A DNA stretch of 61,738 bases from SAR324 cluster bacterium. GTDB lineage: Bacteria; SAR324; XYD2-FULL-50-16; JAERRU01. The stretch covers positions 1 to 61,738 of the forward strand of contig JAERRU010000007.1 of NCBI GenBank assembly GCA_016735295.1. The letters are read 5' to 3'. Below are positions 8,608 through 19,112 of this stretch, in pieces (the stretch's first letter is position 1; each line of letters starts with the position of its first letter). The notes below the pieces were generated by a model that did no database searches, was not told the origin of the DNA, and was given only the letters and a program-made list of their open reading frames with translations. The position numbers were made by a program, and so were the translations under genes.

Positions 8608-10040
8608 ATTTGATAATAATTAAATCTTTGCTGGGAAAGATTAATCGCTCCCTTAATAACTTCGTTAGCAGTGTTTCTCACTAATAAATTATCGTAATTA
8701 GCAATCATACTCTCACCTCCAGCACTAACCTTTACCCAGGGGCGAGCAGTTTGTCTCATTTTTAGATTAGTTAAACGAGCTACCTTTTGATTAACTAATT
8801 TTGGTAGGCGGTATTCTCTAGCGAGGATCACATAAAAATTAGCAGTTAACATTTTTTCATGCCAGCTAGTTAATAACCCTTCTAAACATAATCCCACAGC
8901 TAATTTTTGATTTTGATAGGTAAGCATTTTAGACTTTCCTTTCGTGTAATAAGGCTTTTTATTATCTATTAATCGCGCATCAAAAAAATTCATAAAGTTA
9001 AGGCTATATTCTGCTCCTGGCGTTAAGAATTCCTTTTCTTGAATTTGATAATTAAAATCACCACTTTTCAATAAATAAGCACTATTAAAGATCTCTAATT
9101 TGTTACCAACAGCGAATTTAACCCTATCTGCCCCGATTAATAAAGTTTGATGATTTAATAATTTTTGATTTAATAGTTGAGAAATAGTTGGCCCGTGTTC
9201 AATAATTCCATCATAGGCAGATTCAGGCATTATCAATAGCCCTTCATCATATTTTTGGCGATCTAAATGCTTAATGTAGAAATCCCATAAGGCTATCTTG
9301 TCTAGCTTGTCACCATTAACAGGGCTTGAAATGCCGGCGAGATTGATATTTTTAGCGGATATTATTTTTGTGCGATAACTAAATATTTTTATCGCTCCGA
9401 CCAATAAACAAAGGATTAATAACAAACTAAAAAGGCTTCGGTAATTTTTTTTGAGTAATCCCAGAATCAATAAAAAAAGACTAGTAGTGATGATTAATTC
9501 AGTATTTATTGCTCCAATGGCGGCTAAAAAATCGCTAAATAGATGACTAAGATAATAATTTTCTAAAAGATGATTACCCAAATACCAATCTCGCCCAATT
9601 TGCTCACCAATATAGCCAGTTGCCGCCTTGCTAAAAGCTAACCCGATGAATAGCCTTAAAGCTGGCTGATTTCTTAACTTAGCTCGCGTAACCAAGTAAA
9701 TAGCTAAAGAGATGGCAAAAGCTACCAAACTTATCACCAAAACAAGTAGACAGGCCACTACTAGATATAGAAAATGACCCTCTAAAAAAACTAAATAGAT
9801 AAACCAACTATTTTCTATGCCATACCAAATAAGGCAAATAGCCAGCAAAATAAACGCGTAGCGAGTGGCAATAAAGGTAACGTCTAATTTTAAAATTAAA
9901 CCAATGGCTAACAAATAAAACACCCCCGCCCATGAAAAAGGAAGATAGGCGGCCCCAAAAAAAAGACCAATTGACAGGGATAGCATAATTTGATAAAAAT
10001 TCTTCATTAGGTTCGCCTTCTTAAAGCTTGTAGTGGGCAT
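8526..10040 (-). CDS. lnt: Apolipoprotein N-acyltransferase
   Basis: A 504-residue inner-membrane protein that adds the third acyl chain to lipoproteins. The N-terminal 220 residues hold about six to seven membrane segments, then a periplasmic nitrilase-like domain and a final C-terminal membrane helix. Catalytic residues fit the Lnt triad: Glu of MPESAYDG (about 272), Lys of EKEFLTPG (about 337) and Cys of VGLCLEG (about 384), close to E267/K335/C387 of E. coli. Two starts are possible, 10040 or the internal Met at 10007. It is divergent from the solute-binding protein. Its last codons lie inside an 83-bp repeat unit that is copied twice downstream. Confidence 0.9.
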   Translation of the reverse strand: MPTTSFKKANLMKNFYQIMLSLSIGLFFGAAYLPFSWAGVFYLLAIGLILKLDVTFIATRYAFILLAICLIWYGIENSWFIYLVFLEGHFLYLVVACLLVLVISLVAFAISLAIYLVTRAKLRNQPALRLFIGLAFSKAATGYIGEQIGRDWYLGNHLLENYYLSHLFSDFLAAIGAINTELIITTSLFLLILGLLKKNYRSLFSLLLILCLLVGAIKIFSYRTKIISAKNINLAGISSPVNGDKLDKIALWDFYIKHLDRQKYDEGLLIMPESAYDGIIEHGPTISQLLNQKLLNHQTLLIGADRVKFAVGNKLEIFNSAYLLKSGDFNYQIQEKEFLTPGAEYSLNFMNFFDARLIDNKKPYYTKGKSKMLTYQNQKLAVGLCLEGLLTSWHEKMLTANFYVILAREYRLPKLVNQKVARLTNLKMRQTARPWVKVSAGGESMIANYDNLLVRNTANEVIKGAINLSQQRFNYYQIWHYSPILWLFWFIIIILVMPITPAKR

Positions 10041-10106
10041 TTATATTATAAAAGATGTAATAACTTACTCTTATTTCTTATTCTTATCCTTACCCTTAGT
10101 TCGCAC

Positions 10107-11876
10107 ATGAGAAATCTCCATAAACTAATACTAAGTCTGTGTTTAGTTCTATCTGCCACCTTAATAAATGCAGAATCTTTACCGAAAGGATTAAAATGGC
10201 AAACTAATAATAAAGAACCAATTTTTACAGATTATCACCCTAAAAAAGGGGGTCAATTCAGAAGTTATATCCTTTCTTTTCCTCAAACTTTTCGGCTTTA
10301 TGGCCCCAATAGCAATAGCGGAGGCTTTGTTTCTTATAACCGGCGTTGGGCTTTTTTATCTTTAACACATAGGCATCCTAATACTAACGAAATAATTCCT
10401 CAACTAGCTACTCATTGGTCAATTAAAGACGCTAAGACCATCTATTATAAATTAGACGCTGATGCTAGATGGTCTGATGACAAGCCCATTACTGCAGATG
10501 ATTATTTATTTGCTTTTGAATTCTTGCAATCACCGCATATCCAAGCACCTTTTTATAATCAATATATGCGTGATCATTTTGAGTCAATTGATAAAATTGA
10601 CGCTCATACCATAAAAATAACCCTTAAAAAGCCTAGCTGGAAAATTCTTGATGAAGCCAATATTTCTCCTATCCCAAAACACGCCACCAAGCTTGATAGC
10701 CACTGGGTTAAAAAAAATCAATGGGTAGCCAATGTGGTGCCTGGACCTTATGTGATAAGTGATTTTAAGAAAGGGCGATATATTATTTTTAAAAGGAATA
10801 AAAATTGGTGGGGGTATAACAAAAGATATTTTAAAGATTTATATCATTTTGATAAAATAAGGCTAGATGTTATTCAAACCATGGAGACGGCATATGAAAA
10901 ATTTAAGAAAGGCTCGCTTAGTATTTTTGCCCCTTCAGCACTTTTTTGGGTAAATAAAACCAACATTAAAGCCACAAAAAATGGATATATTTTAAAACAA
11001 CGTATCCACACTAAAACTATCCAAGGTCCGAGCGGTCTTTTTTTTAACAACCAAGATGAAATATGGAAAAACAAGGACCTACGCCGAGCTTTTGCTTATA
11101 CGATAGATTTTGCTAATCTTAATAAGAATTTTTTATATGGATTCTACCAAAGAAAAACCAATTTTTTTGATGTTTTCCCTCCTTATTATAAGGACAATTT
11201 TTCTACCTATCCATTTGATTTGGATAAAGCCAATCAACTTTTAAATGACGCCAATTGGGTGAGAAACCCCAAAACTGGGATTAGAGAAAAGAACAAACAA
11301 CAATTAATTTTAGACATAGTAACCGGTAACGACGAAGCTTTGCGTTATCTGCCTTTCATTAAAGAGATAAGTGCTAAGGCTGGAATACTAGTGCAGATAA
11401 AAAAATATGATGGTGCTCAATTCTTTGATCTAATTAATAATCGAAAGTTTGATACGGTTCTTTTATCGTTTGGTGGTGGAATTTTTCCATCGCCCAGGCA
11501 ATTTTTGCATACAGAAAATTTGAAAAAAGGATCTAATAATATCTTTATGTACGCTAATTCAGAAATAGATAAATTAATTGAGCTTTATGAGTTTAACTTA
11601 ACCGAGAAAAAGCGAATAGATGCCATTTTTAAGATAGAAGATAGGCTCAAAGAAGACGCCATATATGTGCCTTTTTGGAAAGAGGCCGCACAAAGATTTA
11701 TGTGGTGGAGATATATAAAAGGTCCTCCCCCAATGACTTATAAAACGGGGATAAATATAGACCTGCTTTGGTTTGATGAACAAGAAAAGAAAACCCTTGA
11801 TGTGGCGATGGATGCAGAGAAACCATTACCTAAAGTAACTCTTGAAGCGGATCCTTATAAATTAAAAAATAATTAA
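10107..11876 (+). CDS. ABC transporter substrate-binding protein, family 5 (peptide/YejA-like)
   Basis: A 589-residue periplasmic binding protein. A signal peptide ends near ALINAES (about residue 23). The body fits SBP_bac_5: an RWSDDKPITADDYLFAFEF segment, a WVANVVPGPYVI segment and a C-terminal WKEAAQRFMWWRYIKGPP segment, the latter like YejA-type proteins that bind microcin C or oligopeptides. It should deliver peptide-like solutes to an ABC permease, but no permease or ATPase gene lies beside it. It is divergent from lnt across a 66-bp gap of short pyrimidine-rich repeats and convergent with serC. Confidence 0.88.
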   Translation: MRNLHKLILSLCLVLSATLINAESLPKGLKWQTNNKEPIFTDYHPKKGGQFRSYILSFPQTFRLYGPNSNSGGFVSYNRRWAFLSLTHRHPNTNEIIPQLATHWSIKDAKTIYYKLDADARWSDDKPITADDYLFAFEFLQSPHIQAPFYNQYMRDHFESIDKIDAHTIKITLKKPSWKILDEANISPIPKHATKLDSHWVKKNQWVANVVPGPYVISDFKKGRYIIFKRNKNWWGYNKRYFKDLYHFDKIRLDVIQTMETAYEKFKKGSLSIFAPSALFWVNKTNIKATKNGYILKQRIHTKTIQGPSGLFFNNQDEIWKNKDLRRAFAYTIDFANLNKNFLYGFYQRKTNFFDVFPPYYKDNFSTYPFDLDKANQLLNDANWVRNPKTGIREKNKQQLILDIVTGNDEALRYLPFIKEISAKAGILVQIKKYDGAQFFDLINNRKFDTVLLSFGGGIFPSPRQFLHTENLKKGSNNIFMYANSEIDKLIELYEFNLTEKKRIDAIFKIEDRLKEDAIYVPFWKEAAQRFMWWRYIKGPPPMTYKTGINIDLLWFDEQEKKTLDVAMDAEKPLPKVTLEADPYKLKNN

Positions 11877-11896
11877 TTGGTTAATTAATTAGGTAA

Positions 11897-12988
11897 TCAA
11901 CTATTTTGCGTAGCAAATATATCCATAAAATCAGCCAAAGCCTTAGCTGAAGATAAAGTTAAGGCATTATAAAGCGATATTCTTATCCCTCCAGCTACGC
12001 GGTGACCTTTTAAAAATAATAGCTCGTTTTTATTGGCAAAAGATAAAAATTTATCTTCCAAGGGCTGATTGGTAAGTTTAAATGTTATATTAACCTTGGA
12101 GCGCACCTCTTTGGCTACTTTTGAATGATAAAACCCAGCATGTTTATCTATTACTTGATAAATTAATTGAGATTTTTTATCACTTTCTAATGACATAGCC
12201 TTAAGACCACCTTTAGATTTAATCCATTCTAACACTAAGCCCAGCACATATATTCCTATAGTATTGGGGGTATTAAACATAGATTGGTGGTTATGATAAG
12301 TTTGGTAACGTAAAATAGTATGAGGAGTTTGTGGGGGGCGTGCTAAAAAATCTTCTCTTACCACCGCAAAGCCCATTCCAGCCACACCGATATTTTTTTG
12401 CGCCCCACCATAACATATGCCAATATTAGTGAAGTCTAAGGGATAACTGCAAATATCAGAAGACATATCAATCGCTAAAGGAGCGTTACCTAACTTAGGA
12501 AATTTTTTATATTGAGTGCCGTATATGGTGTTATTGCTGGTTATATGTAAATAGGCGTAATCATGCGAATGCTCGGCAGGGTTGTATGTTGGTAAATTGG
12601 TATAATTAATATCTTTACCACTGGCGATTACATCTATTTCGTTAGGAAACCTTTCCAATCCAGCATTAATAGCTTTAGTAGACCAAAGCCCACTATCAAT
12701 ATAGGCACTGCGTCTTCCTTTAACCATAAAATTAAGGGCCAGCATAGCAAACTGCATAGCAGCCCCACCATGAACAAATAAAACCTTATGTGAAGATGGC
12801 ACCTTAAGCACCTCTTGAAAAAGAGTGATGGCTTTTTCATAGATATGTTGAAATAAATCAGATCTATGGCTAATTTCAAAAATCGCCACCCCCTTTCCCT
12901 GATAATCAAACATCTCATCTTTCATTCGGCAGATAACCTCATCTGGCAGCTTGGCTGGTCCGGGGGAAAAATTGTGACAGATTTTCAT
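11897..12988 (-). CDS. serC: Phosphoserine aminotransferase
   Basis: A 363-residue class V PLP enzyme that converts 3-phosphohydroxypyruvate to phosphoserine in serine synthesis (and can act in pyridoxine synthesis). It begins NFSPGPAKLP, the SerC signature, has FVHGGAAMQFAM, and carries the PLP lysine in GGAQKNIG at about residue 198, as in E. coli. Length is standard. No serA or serB is in the window. A HAD-family phosphatase gene lies just upstream on the same strand, but its sequence is not that of SerB. Confidence 0.96.
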   Translation of the reverse strand: MKICHNFSPGPAKLPDEVICRMKDEMFDYQGKGVAIFEISHRSDLFQHIYEKAITLFQEVLKVPSSHKVLFVHGGAAMQFAMLALNFMVKGRRSAYIDSGLWSTKAINAGLERFPNEIDVIASGKDINYTNLPTYNPAEHSHDYAYLHITSNNTIYGTQYKKFPKLGNAPLAIDMSSDICSYPLDFTNIGICYGGAQKNIGVAGMGFAVVREDFLARPPQTPHTILRYQTYHNHQSMFNTPNTIGIYVLGLVLEWIKSKGGLKAMSLESDKKSQLIYQVIDKHAGFYHSKVAKEVRSKVNITFKLTNQPLEDKFLSFANKNELLFLKGHRVAGGIRISLYNALTLSSAKALADFMDIFATQNS

Positions 12989-13053
12989 TATAAAATGATT
13001 AGATTTATTTTATTTGAGGCACGCTTAATCATAAAATAAAATTAATAATTTTA

Positions 13054-13644
13054 TTAATTATCAGCTTTATTTGATTCATTTTTAATGCTAACTATTCTTT
13101 TTTCTAATATTTGCCAATTCTCAACCTTTTCAAACCTAGATGTTGATTTATGAAAATCGTGAGCTCCTTTTAACATAAAAACTTTAGCATGAGAAAATTG
13201 CAATGCTATTTCGTCACAATTTTCGTAATAGTCATCAACAAATAAAAAATGTTGATGTTTGCCCACTATTTTAAGTAAAACTTCACCTTTAGTGGGATAT
13301 TCTCTTTCTCCATAGGTTTCAAATCCTGCTGTTAAGACTTCTTTAAATTCAAATCCAAGTTTTCGTAAATTATCTATTCTAATTGATTTAATTTTTGGTG
13401 GTAAATTAGTGACAAAGAAAACCTTTCCATCAGAGCATAAATGATTAAATTTCTCTGGGGCAATAAGCGGTTGTAACTTACCAAATTTAGTTGAATTTAT
13501 AAAATCCCATTCAGAACATTTAGGTAAAGGCAAAGCAGGATCATTTTTCCCAACTATATTTCCTTGTTTATCAGCTAAAAAATCACTATATCCAGATTTA
13601 TAATCTAGGACTACTCCATCGACATCAAAAACAAAAATTTTCAT
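13054..13644 (-). CDS. HAD-superfamily hydrolase
   Basis: A 196-residue HAD protein. Motif I is FDVDGVV with D7 (nucleophile) and D9, motif II is FVTNLPP near residue 78, and motif IV is FVDDYYEN near 137. A compact alpha cap follows motif I. These enzymes are mostly Mg-dependent phosphatases; the substrate is unknown. It sits between uvrA and serC on the same strand, with about 60 bp on each side. A link to serC is possible only by position. Confidence 0.8.
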   Translation of the reverse strand: MKIFVFDVDGVVLDYKSGYSDFLADKQGNIVGKNDPALPLPKCSEWDFINSTKFGKLQPLIAPEKFNHLCSDGKVFFVTNLPPKIKSIRIDNLRKLGFEFKEVLTAGFETYGEREYPTKGEVLLKIVGKHQHFLFVDDYYENCDEIALQFSHAKVFMLKGAHDFHKSTSRFEKVENWQILEKRIVSIKNESNKADN

Positions 13645-13703
13645 AATTACTCCCCTTAACTATCTATCTATAAATAAAAAAATCTAGTCTTATAATAAGT
13701 ATT

Positions 13704-16520
13704 TTACTGGTTATGAGCGATAATTTTTTTTTTCAAATAAACCCCAGTCAAACTCCGTGAGCAAGCAGCTATCTTTTCTGGAGGCCCGGCAACCAAAATT
13801 TCTCCCCCAGCGTCACCCCCATTTGGGCCTAAATCTATAATCCAATCAGCACATTTAATAACATCAAGATTATGTTCAATAACTATCACACTATTGTTTT
13901 TATCGACTAGTCTATTTATTATTTTTAATAATTTAGCAATATCGTGATAATGTAAACCAGTAGTAGGCTCGTCCATAATATATAAAGTTTTCCCGCCGCT
14001 ATTACGGTGCAGCTCACTGCAAAGCTTGATTCTTTGCGATTCACCGCCAGATAAGGTGGTGGATGATTGACCTATCTTTATATATCCCAACCCCATATCT
14101 TTTAGCAAGTTAAGGTGGCCGGCAATATTGCGTTGATTTGCGAAAAACTCGCTAGCGTCACTAACCGACATAGCCAACACATCAGCAATATTTTTATCTT
14201 TAAATTTAATACTCAAAGTTTCTTTATTATAACGCCTGCCCTTGCAAGTTTCACACATCACATGCACATCGGGTAAAAAATGCATTTCAATAGTTTTTGA
14301 GCCTTGACCCTTGCAATCATCACAACGACCACCCTTCACATTAAAAGAAAAACGCCCAGGTTGATATCCTCGAGCTAAAGATTCAGGCATAGTAGCAAAT
14401 AATTGCCTGATAGGGCCAAAAAATCCTGTGTAGGTAGCTGGGTTAGAACGAGGTGTGCGCCCGATGGGTGATTGATCTATTACCACCATTTTTTCAATTT
14501 TTTGCACACCAGATATTTTTTGATGGCTTTTAACATGATCTACTCGGTTAAGTAAAATCTGCTTGATTCCATTAGCTAAACAATCGTTAATTAAAGAAGA
14601 TTTACCAGCCCCCGAAACTCCGGTAATGCAGGTAAATAAACCTAAAGGGATGCTAACATCGATATTTTTTAAATTATTTTGCTGACAATTTTTTATATTT
14701 ATCGCGAATTTTTTTTGAAAAGGTCTGATTGATGTAGAAGGCTTAATCGATAATTTTCCACTAAGATACTTTCCTGTTAAAAAATCAGTTTTTCTAACTT
14801 CATCAGGAGTTCCACTAGCCACCACCATTCCCCCATTTTCACCAGCTTCAGGGCCTATATCTATTAAATAATCGGCATTAAGCATAATGTCTTCATCATG
14901 CTCCACCACAATCAAAGTGTTGCCTAGGTCCCGCAATTTTCTTAAAGTATTAAGTAAGCGATTATTATCGTGTTGATGTAGCCCAATAGTGGGCTCATCT
15001 AGCACATAGGTAACCCCTGATAGCTTGGCCCCTATCTGACTAGCCAATTTAATTCTTTGGGCTTCTCCCCCAGATAAAGAGCGAGTAGAGCGGTTCATTT
15101 TTATATAATCAAGCCCCACATCATATAAAAATCTTAATCGCTCTAATACCACCTTTACGATGGGAGTAGCGATTATTTGTTTTTCTGCTGGTAAATCTAA
15201 TTTTTTGAAAAAAGAAATAGCGTCAGTCACATTAAGTTCAGCAATTTCGGCAATATTTTTACCGTTGATAGTAACCGCTAAAGAATTGGGATTAAGGCGG
15301 TGACCTTGGCAGCTAGGGCACAGCTTGGTTGACATAAATAACAAAATACGCGATTTTTGCGACTCAGATACAGATTTTTCAAATCTACTCTTCAAATTAG
15401 GGATAACCCCGCTAAAACCTTTAGTTCCGTATAAGATGCCTTTTTTAACATCATCTGATAAATCTATCCAAGGCACATTAGTCGATATTTTAAAAATTTT
15501 CGCTAATCTAGCCACCCCCCTATTATAAAATAAGTGTAAGCCAGTGCCACATTTTCGCCAAGCGGTGATAGCCCCACCAGCTAAGGTTAAAGAGCTATTT
15601 TTTATCACCATATCTTCATCTAATTCAAGCAAATTGCCCAACCCATTACAGCTATGACAAGCCCCATAAGGGCTGTTAAAAGAAAATATCCGTGGCGCTA
15701 TCTCAGCTAACACTGTGCCATGCTCAGGACAAGCGAATTTATCGCTAAATAAAATTTCCTCTTCTTCATCCGCTTTAGGCGGCTTAACTAAAACTAAGCA
15801 AAGACCATCACTAATTTTTAAGGCGAGCTCAATAGATTCAATGATTCTAGATTCAGCACTATGTTTTAATACTATTCGATCAATTAAAACCTCTAAATTA
15901 TGAACGATATTTTTATTTAACTTAGGCGATTCATCAATCAAGTAAATCTGCCCATCAATTCTAACCCGGCTAAAGCCCTCCCTAAGTAAAGAATCTAATA
16001 AATCCTTATGAGTTCCCTTGCGGCTTCTCACCAAAGGAGCCATTAATTGCAAACGAGAAGAAACGGGAAACCTTTTTATTTGATCTAATATATCTTGCGG
16101 ATTTTGTGAGGAAATCGGTTTTTTACATATATGGCAATGAGCCTCACCAGCTCGAGCAAATAAAACTCTAAGATAATCAAATATCTCTGTCGAGGTGGCT
16201 ACAGTAGAACGAGGGGTTGATTGGCCAGTTCTTTGCTCAATGGCTATAGTAGGCGTGAGGCCTTCAATTGATTCTAAATCAGGCTTTTTCATTTGACCAA
16301 GAAACTGCCTAGCGTAAGATGAAAGAGATTCTATATACCTCCTTTGCCCCTCAGCATAGATAGTATCAAAAGCTAAAGATGATTTGCCACTACCTGATAA
16401 ACCTGTAATCACGACTAACTGATCGCGAGGAATATTTATATTAATTGATTTTAAATTATGCTCACAGGCTTTCTTAATTTTGATGTATTTACTGCCAGTA
16501 AGGGACGCACTTACATTCAT
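13704..16520 (-). CDS. uvrA: Excinuclease ABC subunit A
   Basis: A 938-residue UvrA that scans DNA for bulky damage and loads UvrB. Two ABC ATPase halves are complete: Walker A GLSGSGKS near residue 41 and GVSGAGKS near 640, and LSGGEAQRI and LSGGESQRI signatures. Zinc motifs are visible as CHIC, CPEHG with CHSCNGLG, and CDDCKGQG with CETCKGRRY. Length equals the usual 940. No uvrB or ssb is adjacent. accD lies upstream on the same strand. Confidence 0.98.
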   Translation of the reverse strand: MNVSASLTGSKYIKIKKACEHNLKSININIPRDQLVVITGLSGSGKSSLAFDTIYAEGQRRYIESLSSYARQFLGQMKKPDLESIEGLTPTIAIEQRTGQSTPRSTVATSTEIFDYLRVLFARAGEAHCHICKKPISSQNPQDILDQIKRFPVSSRLQLMAPLVRSRKGTHKDLLDSLLREGFSRVRIDGQIYLIDESPKLNKNIVHNLEVLIDRIVLKHSAESRIIESIELALKISDGLCLVLVKPPKADEEEEILFSDKFACPEHGTVLAEIAPRIFSFNSPYGACHSCNGLGNLLELDEDMVIKNSSLTLAGGAITAWRKCGTGLHLFYNRGVARLAKIFKISTNVPWIDLSDDVKKGILYGTKGFSGVIPNLKSRFEKSVSESQKSRILLFMSTKLCPSCQGHRLNPNSLAVTINGKNIAEIAELNVTDAISFFKKLDLPAEKQIIATPIVKVVLERLRFLYDVGLDYIKMNRSTRSLSGGEAQRIKLASQIGAKLSGVTYVLDEPTIGLHQHDNNRLLNTLRKLRDLGNTLIVVEHDEDIMLNADYLIDIGPEAGENGGMVVASGTPDEVRKTDFLTGKYLSGKLSIKPSTSIRPFQKKFAINIKNCQQNNLKNIDVSIPLGLFTCITGVSGAGKSSLINDCLANGIKQILLNRVDHVKSHQKISGVQKIEKMVVIDQSPIGRTPRSNPATYTGFFGPIRQLFATMPESLARGYQPGRFSFNVKGGRCDDCKGQGSKTIEMHFLPDVHVMCETCKGRRYNKETLSIKFKDKNIADVLAMSVSDASEFFANQRNIAGHLNLLKDMGLGYIKIGQSSTTLSGGESQRIKLCSELHRNSGGKTLYIMDEPTTGLHYHDIAKLLKIINRLVDKNNSVIVIEHNLDVIKCADWIIDLGPNGGDAGGEILVAGPPEKIAACSRSLTGVYLKKKIIAHNQ

Positions 16521-16569
16521 AGTTGAATATTTAGTTGAATACTTAAATAGAATACTTAATAGATGAGCC

Positions 16570-17427
16570 CTATTGGATGTTGGCAGTTAGATAGTCTAGA
16601 ATTTTGCTCAATTCATCTTTTAAATCACCTCGTTTGACTACCCGATCAATGCCCCCGTGCTCTAATTGCTCCTCAGCTCTTTGAAATTGCTTGGGTAAAT
16701 CTTGTTTAATCGTTTGTTTGATAACCCTAGGCCCAGCAAAGCCTATTAGTGAACCAGGCTCAGCTAAAATAACGTCTCCTAGCATAGCAAAGCTAGCGGA
16801 AACTCCTCCCATTGTGGGATAGGTTAACAATGATATATAGGCTAAGTGCTGATCTTTTAACAGGTTTAACGCAATGCTAGTTTTAGCCATTTGCATTAAT
16901 GATAAAATACCCTCTTGCATTCTAGCTCCACCAGAAGCGGAGACTACTATTAAGGGTTGGTTAGTATCTGCAGAATGTTCAATTAAACGAGTTATTTTTT
17001 CTCCCATTACCGAGCCCATTGAGCCGCCCATAAATCCAAAATCTAGCACAGCTAAAGATACTAACCTGCCATTAATTTTAGCATCGCCAGTTAGCACAGC
17101 CTCGGTAAGACCAGTTTTTCGCTTAGCCATCTTTACTCTTTCTGGGTAAGGCTTGCTATCCACAAATTTAATAGGATCTTCGGGTGTTAAATTGGCGTAG
17201 AGCTCTTTAAAGCTATCAGCATCGGTTAATTGCTCTATCCTTTCTGTGGCACAAAGCAAAAAATGAAACCCGCAAGTAGTGCAAACCTTTAACGATTTTT
17301 TTAAATCTTTTCCATAAATAGTTTCTTTACAATTAGGGCACTTGTGCCACACCCCTTCTGGGATAGATACTTTTTTGCTCTCAGGGTGTAAAAAGTTTGG
17401 AGTTAATTTCTCAAACCATGATGTCAT
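16570..17427 (-). CDS. accD: Acetyl-CoA carboxylase carboxyltransferase subunit beta
   Basis: About 285 residues from the Met of MTSWFEKL, which fits the family better than an upstream Met at 17448. An N-terminal four-Cys zinc ribbon (CPNC and CTTC) is followed by the crotonase-like domain with SASGGARMQEG and GYPTMGGVSASFA-like segments. AccD pairs with AccA to move the carboxyl group from biotin to acetyl-CoA, giving malonyl-CoA for fatty-acid synthesis. The usual alphaproteobacterial partner folC is not adjacent. Confidence 0.96.
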   Translation of the reverse strand: MTSWFEKLTPNFLHPESKKVSIPEGVWHKCPNCKETIYGKDLKKSLKVCTTCGFHFLLCATERIEQLTDADSFKELYANLTPEDPIKFVDSKPYPERVKMAKRKTGLTEAVLTGDAKINGRLVSLAVLDFGFMGGSMGSVMGEKITRLIEHSADTNQPLIVVSASGGARMQEGILSLMQMAKTSIALNLLKDQHLAYISLLTYPTMGGVSASFAMLGDVILAEPGSLIGFAGPRVIKQTIKQDLPKQFQRAEEQLEHGGIDRVVKRGDLKDELSKILDYLTANIQ

Positions 17428-17695
17428 AGCAATCTTACTTAAAATCAATAATTATAAACCCTAAAAATCATAAGGCTACCTTTGTATATAGTTGTATCAT
17501 ATAAACTACCAAACACAACAAAAAGTATAATTAAATTAACTGGCGTAAAACGTAATCTCATCAGTATATAATTTAATTTTCTGATTTTAATGATTTTCAA
17601 AATGCGGTAGATATATTTATATGCTATAAATATTAACGCAATAGAACTTAAAATTACTACTACCTAATGTAGATAACTATGGATAAAAATAACTT

Positions 17696-18781
17696 ATGAG
17701 CGAAAATTTATTCTCTAATATAATCGATTGGCTCAGTCACGACATGGTAAGCATAAGCAAATTTTTTCTGATATGGTTAGTATTTTCCTTACTAGGCTGG
17801 TCAATTAATAAATATTGGGTGTTAACTAGAAAAGACACCCTATTAAAAGAACATATTAATTTTAAATTTGTATTAACCGAAGTAATCGCTGCAAAATTAT
17901 GGCTACTAGGTTTTATTGTGGGCTTATTTTGGGTGCGGCCATTATTAGAAATTACCGATAAATATGATCTTTTATTCGGTAAAGCGAACGGATTCTTATT
18001 AGCGGTGTGGTGTGGGGTTTTTATGGTGCAAGTTATTGCTAGGGGGTCTAATTTGCTATTTAGCAAAGACTCTCACCTGCAAGGAATGTCTATTATTAAA
18101 GCATTATTAATAGTATTAGTTAGTGGGTTAATCACCATCACATATCTAAGTTTTGTGGGGATAGATATAACTCCTGCTCTCGCTGCTTTGGGGGTTGGTG
18201 GATTGGCGGTGGCTCTGGCTTTGCAAGATACCTTGGGTAATCTTTTTGCCGGCATTCAGATAATTTTAAGTCGTAAATTCAAGCCCCATAGCTATGTGAT
18301 GATTCCTTCTTTGTCTTTAGAGGGAACTGTGCGAGATATCACCTTGCGTTACACCACGTTAGAAAATTTAAGAAATGAGCTGGTGATAGTGCCTAATAGC
18401 GTGTTTTCGCAAGCTTCGGTTGTTAACATTAGTATGCCTAAAAAGGAGTTTACCTTTATTGTTAAATTTTCGGTGGTCTATTCATCTAATCTTAAAAAAG
18501 TAGAAAAAATTACTACTGAAGTGATAAAAAATATTATGCAAAACACCAAAGGAGGAAGTCAAAATTTCCCGGGAGCCGCTCTAACTTGGGAATTTGGTGA
18601 TTCGGGGATAGAATTTTTATCGGTTTTAAAGGGAAAAAATTATGCTCAGCACCGGGGAGGCATAAAATCAGCATTTATTAAAGAATTGCATGAAAGGTTT
18701 GACCTAGAAGGAATTGAATTCGCCTTTCCTACTCGCACTCTTTATCTTAAAAAAAATGAACCTGAGAGCGATGTGATTTAA
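17696..18781 (+). CDS. Mechanosensitive ion channel, MscS family
   Basis: A 361-residue membrane protein with about five hydrophobic segments. The pore helix (about 165-190) carries the Ala/Gly pattern LGVGGLAVALALQDTLGN of MscS TM3. It is followed by the soluble beta domain (VRDITLRYTTLENLRNELVIVPNS) and the C-terminal alpha/beta domain. It acts in the inner membrane to release solutes on hypo-osmotic shock. It has more N-terminal membrane helices than E. coli MscS. Plus-strand gene, convergent with yggT. Confidence 0.93.
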   Translation: MSENLFSNIIDWLSHDMVSISKFFLIWLVFSLLGWSINKYWVLTRKDTLLKEHINFKFVLTEVIAAKLWLLGFIVGLFWVRPLLEITDKYDLLFGKANGFLLAVWCGVFMVQVIARGSNLLFSKDSHLQGMSIIKALLIVLVSGLITITYLSFVGIDITPALAALGVGGLAVALALQDTLGNLFAGIQIILSRKFKPHSYVMIPSLSLEGTVRDITLRYTTLENLRNELVIVPNSVFSQASVVNISMPKKEFTFIVKFSVVYSSNLKKVEKITTEVIKNIMQNTKGGSQNFPGAALTWEFGDSGIEFLSVLKGKNYAQHRGGIKSAFIKELHERFDLEGIEFAFPTRTLYLKKNEPESDVI

Positions 18782-18808
18782 TATAGGTAACCCAGCAAAT
18801 TAATTATA

Positions 18809-19066
18809 TTAATAGAGCATATTATCTATTATTTGCAACAACAATAAAGCGAGCATAGGGCTTATATCTATACCATTTATATGGGGAATTATGCGACGTA
18901 AAGGGCTTAATATGGGCTCGGTTAATTTTATTAATAAAACATAAAGTGGGTGGTTAGATGGGCGCATAACCCAAGATAGAACGACCCTAATTAAAATAAG
19001 AATAGTTAGTCCTTCAATTAATAATCTTACTAGCGCTTTTATGGCGATTAAATTTTCTACGTCCAT
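18809..19066 (-). CDS. YggT family membrane protein
   Basis: An 85-residue protein with two hydrophobic helices separated by a loop holding PILSPLRRIIPHINGIDISP, the YggT signature. These small inner-membrane proteins are linked to cell division or osmotic tolerance in other bacteria, without a settled function. It is divergent from ntrY and ends 28 bp from the MscS gene. Confidence 0.88.
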   Translation of the reverse strand: MDVENLIAIKALVRLLIEGLTILILIRVVLSWVMRPSNHPLYVLLIKLTEPILSPLRRIIPHINGIDISPMLALLLLQIIDNMLY

Positions 19067-19112
19067 TATACATTGTTAAAGTTTAAAAACCTGTATCTAT
19101 AAAATATAGATT